From contig DAIOHQ010000248.1 of assembly GCA_036744635.1 (NCBI GenBank), positions 1 through 7,215 of the forward strand: a DNA stretch of 7,215 bases, in the 5' to 3' direction. Of this stretch, positions 5,528 through 7,215 are shown one piece after another. Both the position numbers and the translations under genes were made by a program. The DNA is from DAIOHQ01 sp036744635. Its GTDB lineage: Bacteria > Planctomycetota > Phycisphaerae > Tepidisphaerales > Tepidisphaeraceae. Within the stretch, counting starts at the first letter, position 1; every line of letters starts with the position of its first letter. Under the pieces are notes generated by a model. It had not been told where the DNA came from and searched no databases. It saw only the letters and a list, made by a program, of their open reading frames with translations.

Positions 5528-6265
5528 TCAGCGGTTAGTCCCTCTTCCCACCTCAATCGCCTCGCGCAAATCCAGCGTCCCCTCATACAAGCTTCTCCCC
5601 ACGATCACACCCCATGCCCCGCTGCCGAGAAGTTGCCGCACGTGCGCGACGTTTCCGACGCCCCCGCTGGCGATCACCGGCACATCCCCGGCCTCGACCA
5701 GCTTCCTGGTGTGCTCCACGTTCGGGCCGGCCATCATCCCATCCTTGGCCACATCCGTGTACAGCAGCGCTCCCAGCGGCCAGCCGCTCACCTGTGTCGC
5801 CACATCGCTGGCCAGTCTTCCCGACGAATGCGTCCAGCCGCGCGTCGCGATCACGCCCTGCTTTGCATCTATGGCCAGCACCAGCTTTCCGGCAAATCGT
5901 GCATCATGGGCAAGCTGTTCAAACCATGCCCAGTTCTCCATCGCGGCCGTGCCCACCACCACCCGGCTTGCCCCGGCATCAAGAAGGCGTTGCACATCTT
6001 CAGTTGAGCGAATCCCCCCGCCCGCCTGCACCTTCAACCCGCTGGCCGCGATCATCCGGCCAATCAATTCCGTCTGCGCCGGCCGGCCTTCCTTGGCGCC
6101 ATCGAGATCGACGATGTGCATCCACTTCGCCCCCGCGGCGCGAAAAGATTTCGCGGTCTCAATCGGATCGGCCGCATAATCGATCTGCCGGGCATAGTCA
6201 CCCTGCTGCAGCCGAACCACCCTGCCATCGCGCAAATCCGTGCTGGGAACAATCTCAAGCGCCAT
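5528..6265 (-). CDS. hisA: HisA, ProFAR isomerase (histidine biosynthesis)
   Basis: HisA is the cytosolic (beta-alpha)8-barrel enzyme that converts ProFAR to PRFAR by an Amadori rearrangement, the fourth step of histidine synthesis (EC 5.3.1.16). The 245-residue length is normal for the family. The two catalytic aspartates are visible: Asp10 in PSTDLRDG and Asp133 in LAIDAKQG. Phosphate-binding loops are AGGGIR (81-86) and IASGGVG (198-204), and the C-terminal GVIVGRSLYEG (219-229) is typical. The loop TDVAKDGMMAGPN (170-182) has Met where DGT is usual. The absence of HisF-type features and the match through residue 24 make HisA the better call over HisF. The start ATG fits the family N-terminus, although no clear Shine-Dalgarno sequence precedes it. 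No other his gene is in the window, so the pathway appears dispersed, or its other genes lie elsewhere. It diverges from the Uma2-family gene. Confidence 0.96.
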   Translation of the reverse strand: MALEIVPSTDLRDGRVVRLQQGDYARQIDYAADPIETAKSFRAAGAKWMHIVDLDGAKEGRPAQTELIGRMIAASGLKVQAGGGIRSTEDVQRLLDAGASRVVVGTAAMENWAWFEQLAHDARFAGKLVLAIDAKQGVIATRGWTHSSGRLASDVATQVSGWPLGALLYTDVAKDGMMAGPNVEHTRKLVEAGDVPVIASGGVGNVAHVRQLLGSGAWGVIVGRSLYEGTLDLREAIEVGRGTNR

Positions 6266-6293
6266 GCCCAGAAACTAGCAGAACGACGGGAAT

Positions 6294-6323
6294 GCGACAA
6301 ATAACCTTGTAATGTCGTATAAT
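6294..6323 (+). promoter_or_regulatory. Possible promoter for the Uma2-sulfatase pair
   Basis: A perfect TATAAT (6318-6323) lies in the AT-rich gap between divergent hisA and the Uma2 gene. The best -35 candidate is GCGACA (6294-6299), four of six matches with 18-base spacing. The predicted transcription start, near 6330, would fall on the GGAG of the downstream gene, giving an almost leaderless message. The TATAAT is striking in GC-rich DNA, but the short leader is a reason for caution. Confidence 0.4.
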
Positions 6324-6329
6324 CGTAAT

Positions 6330-6333
6330 GGAG
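6330..6333 (+). promoter_or_regulatory. Ribosome-binding site setting the Uma2 start
   Basis: GGAG lies 6 bases before the ATG at 6340. The alternative in-frame ATG at 6328 overlaps this motif and has none of its own, so it would add four residues without a ribosome-binding site. Confidence 0.65.
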
Positions 6334-6339
6334 TTTCTT

Positions 6340-6996
6340 ATGACCGCCACCATCGCACCGCCAGCCGTCACTGTCATTCAGCCCGCCGTGCTTGAGGGCA
6401 TCAGTTGGCAGACGTACGAGATGCTCCTCCGCGATCTCGAGCAGAACGGTCATAATGTTCGCCTCACCTATGACGAGGGAAGGGTCGCCATCATGTCTCC
6501 AAGCCCGGATCACGAAACGGACAAGAAACTTATCGCGCGAATGGTGGAAATGCTGGTGCTGGAACTGGACATCCCAATTCGGTCGCTTGGTTCAACGACA
6601 TGGCGCCGCGCGCAACTCGCGAAAGGCTTGGAGTCGGATGAGTGCTATTACATCCAGCGCGAACCTGAAATCCGAGGGCAACGGACGTTTGATCTGGCCA
6701 GTGATCCACCGCCAGACCTGGTTATCGAAATCGATGTGACCAACCATCCCATCGACCGAATCGGAATCTATCGCGCATTGAGAGTTCCCGAAGTGTGGCT
6801 ATGTTCCGCGGCTCACGTTGCTTGTTTGGTTCTGCTTGGCGCCGAATATCGCGAAATGGAATACTCCGCCGCTTTCCCATTCCTACGCGTCGGCGAGCTC
6901 GATCGCTTTCTCGCCATGCTGCCTGCGACCGACGAAAACAGCATCATTCGCGCGTTTCGCGACTGGGCGCGGGCAGCTTTTGAAAAGAAACAGTAG
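6340..6996 (+). CDS. Uma2-family (DUF820) putative restriction endonuclease
   Basis: This 218-residue protein belongs to the Uma2/DUF820 group of the PD-(D/E)XK nuclease superfamily, which is often expanded in cyanobacteria and planctomycetes; its cellular role is poorly known. Landmarks are GRVAIMSPSPDHE (47-59), LDIPIRSLGSTTWRR (76-90), DECYYIQREP (100-109) and the core strand PPDLVIEIDVT (124-134), with Asp126 and Glu130 as the likely acidic metal ligands. The following IDRIGIYRALRVPEVW (138-153) matches the family helix, but the Lys often found there is replaced, as in the DECYYIQ subgroup, so catalytic competence is uncertain. The start at 6340 is chosen on the GGAG at 6330-6333. The gene is followed after only 9 bases by a sulfatase start, suggesting one transcript, though no functional link between the two is known. 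No modification methylase accompanies it. Confidence 0.93.
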   Translation: MTATIAPPAVTVIQPAVLEGISWQTYEMLLRDLEQNGHNVRLTYDEGRVAIMSPSPDHETDKKLIARMVEMLVLELDIPIRSLGSTTWRRAQLAKGLESDECYYIQREPEIRGQRTFDLASDPPPDLVIEIDVTNHPIDRIGIYRALRVPEVWLCSAAHVACLVLLGAEYREMEYSAAFPFLRVGELDRFLAMLPATDENSIIRAFRDWARAAFEKKQ

Positions 6997-7005
6997 ATTC
7001 CTGCC

Positions 7006-7215
7006 ATGCCCGCTCAACCCAACATCGTTCTGATCTGCGTAGACCAGTGGCGCGGTGACTGCCTGACCATCGCCGGCCATCCGGTGGTTCACACGCCGTT
7101 TCTCGATTCCCTGGCGCTCGGGGGCGCGCGGTTCGATCGGGCCTACTCGACCTCGACCATGATCCGCAAGAGTTGCACGATCTTGCCGCCCCCCCCTGCC
7201 GACCCATCCCACCGC
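7006..7215 (+). CDS. Sulfatase, N-terminal fragment (runs off window)
   Basis: The first 70 codons of a sulfatase/alkaline-phosphatase-superfamily gene are present and open to the window edge. PNIVLICVDQWRGD (5-18) is the family N-terminus with the metal-binding Asp13, followed by the usual HTPFLDSLALGGARFDRAY (30-48). After AYSTS (47-51) the family normally reaches its Cys-x-Pro/Ser-x-Arg formylglycine site within a few residues. Here the text reads TMIRKSCTILPPPP and contains a run of eight Cs (7189-7196), so the motif is not seen. The end may be frameshifted, divergent or poor sequence. No signal peptide is present at this start, suggesting a cytosolic enzyme or a different start. No Shine-Dalgarno sequence is evident; the 9-base gap to the Uma2 gene suggests translational coupling. 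Confidence 0.82.
   Translation, partial: MPAQPNIVLICVDQWRGDCLTIAGHPVVHTPFLDSLALGGARFDRAYSTSTMIRKSCTILPPPPADPSHR

Overview
The window looks like chromosomal DNA from a GC-rich (about 60%) bacterium. It is most likely a planctomycete, perhaps of the Phycisphaerae/Tepidisphaerales type. That guess rests on the gene mix (a membrane protein with an embedded spermidine-synthase-like domain, a Uma2/DUF820 nuclease, a sulfatase) and on 'GTAGCACGGGTT...AACCCGTGC' palindromes, which I associate with planctomycete intergenic DNA. It is an inference, because no rRNA or other phylogenetic marker is present.

Layout from left to right: (a) 1-200, intergenic DNA dominated by three short palindromes, two of them forming an inverted pair; (b) a TrkH/KtrB-type K+ transporter subunit on + (242-1525); (c) a hairpin-rich convergent intergenic region (1526-1615) built from a second palindrome family; (d) a Sec-exported protein of unknown function on - (1616-2236); (e) a divergently transcribed 767-residue membrane protein on + (2380-4683), with a SAM-binding spermidine-synthase-like domain between two multi-helix membrane blocks; (f) about 840 bases with no large gene (4684-5527), holding a second inverted pair of the first palindrome family, a strong hairpin/T-tract terminator facing the minus strand, a candidate 33-residue membrane peptide on -, a 13-bp direct repeat and a candidate 28-codon ORF on +; (g) hisA on - (5528-6265); (h) a divergent Uma2-family gene on + (6340-6996), followed 9 bases later by the start of a sulfatase gene (7006 to the window end).

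The main genes do not form one pathway. Orientations alternate (+, -, +, -, +, +), and only the Uma2-sulfatase pair is spaced like an operon. hisA stands without other his genes, and no TrkA/KtrA partner is visible beside the transporter. I see no CRISPR array, defence island, prophage or transposase.

The most interesting material is non-coding: paired palindromic repeats at two loci about 4.6 kb apart, one of which supplies the stop codon of the upstream gene. Next come the small minus-strand membrane ORF with its own ribosome-binding site and terminator, and the spermidine-synthase-like domain whose catalytic aspartate region departs from the canonical enzyme.
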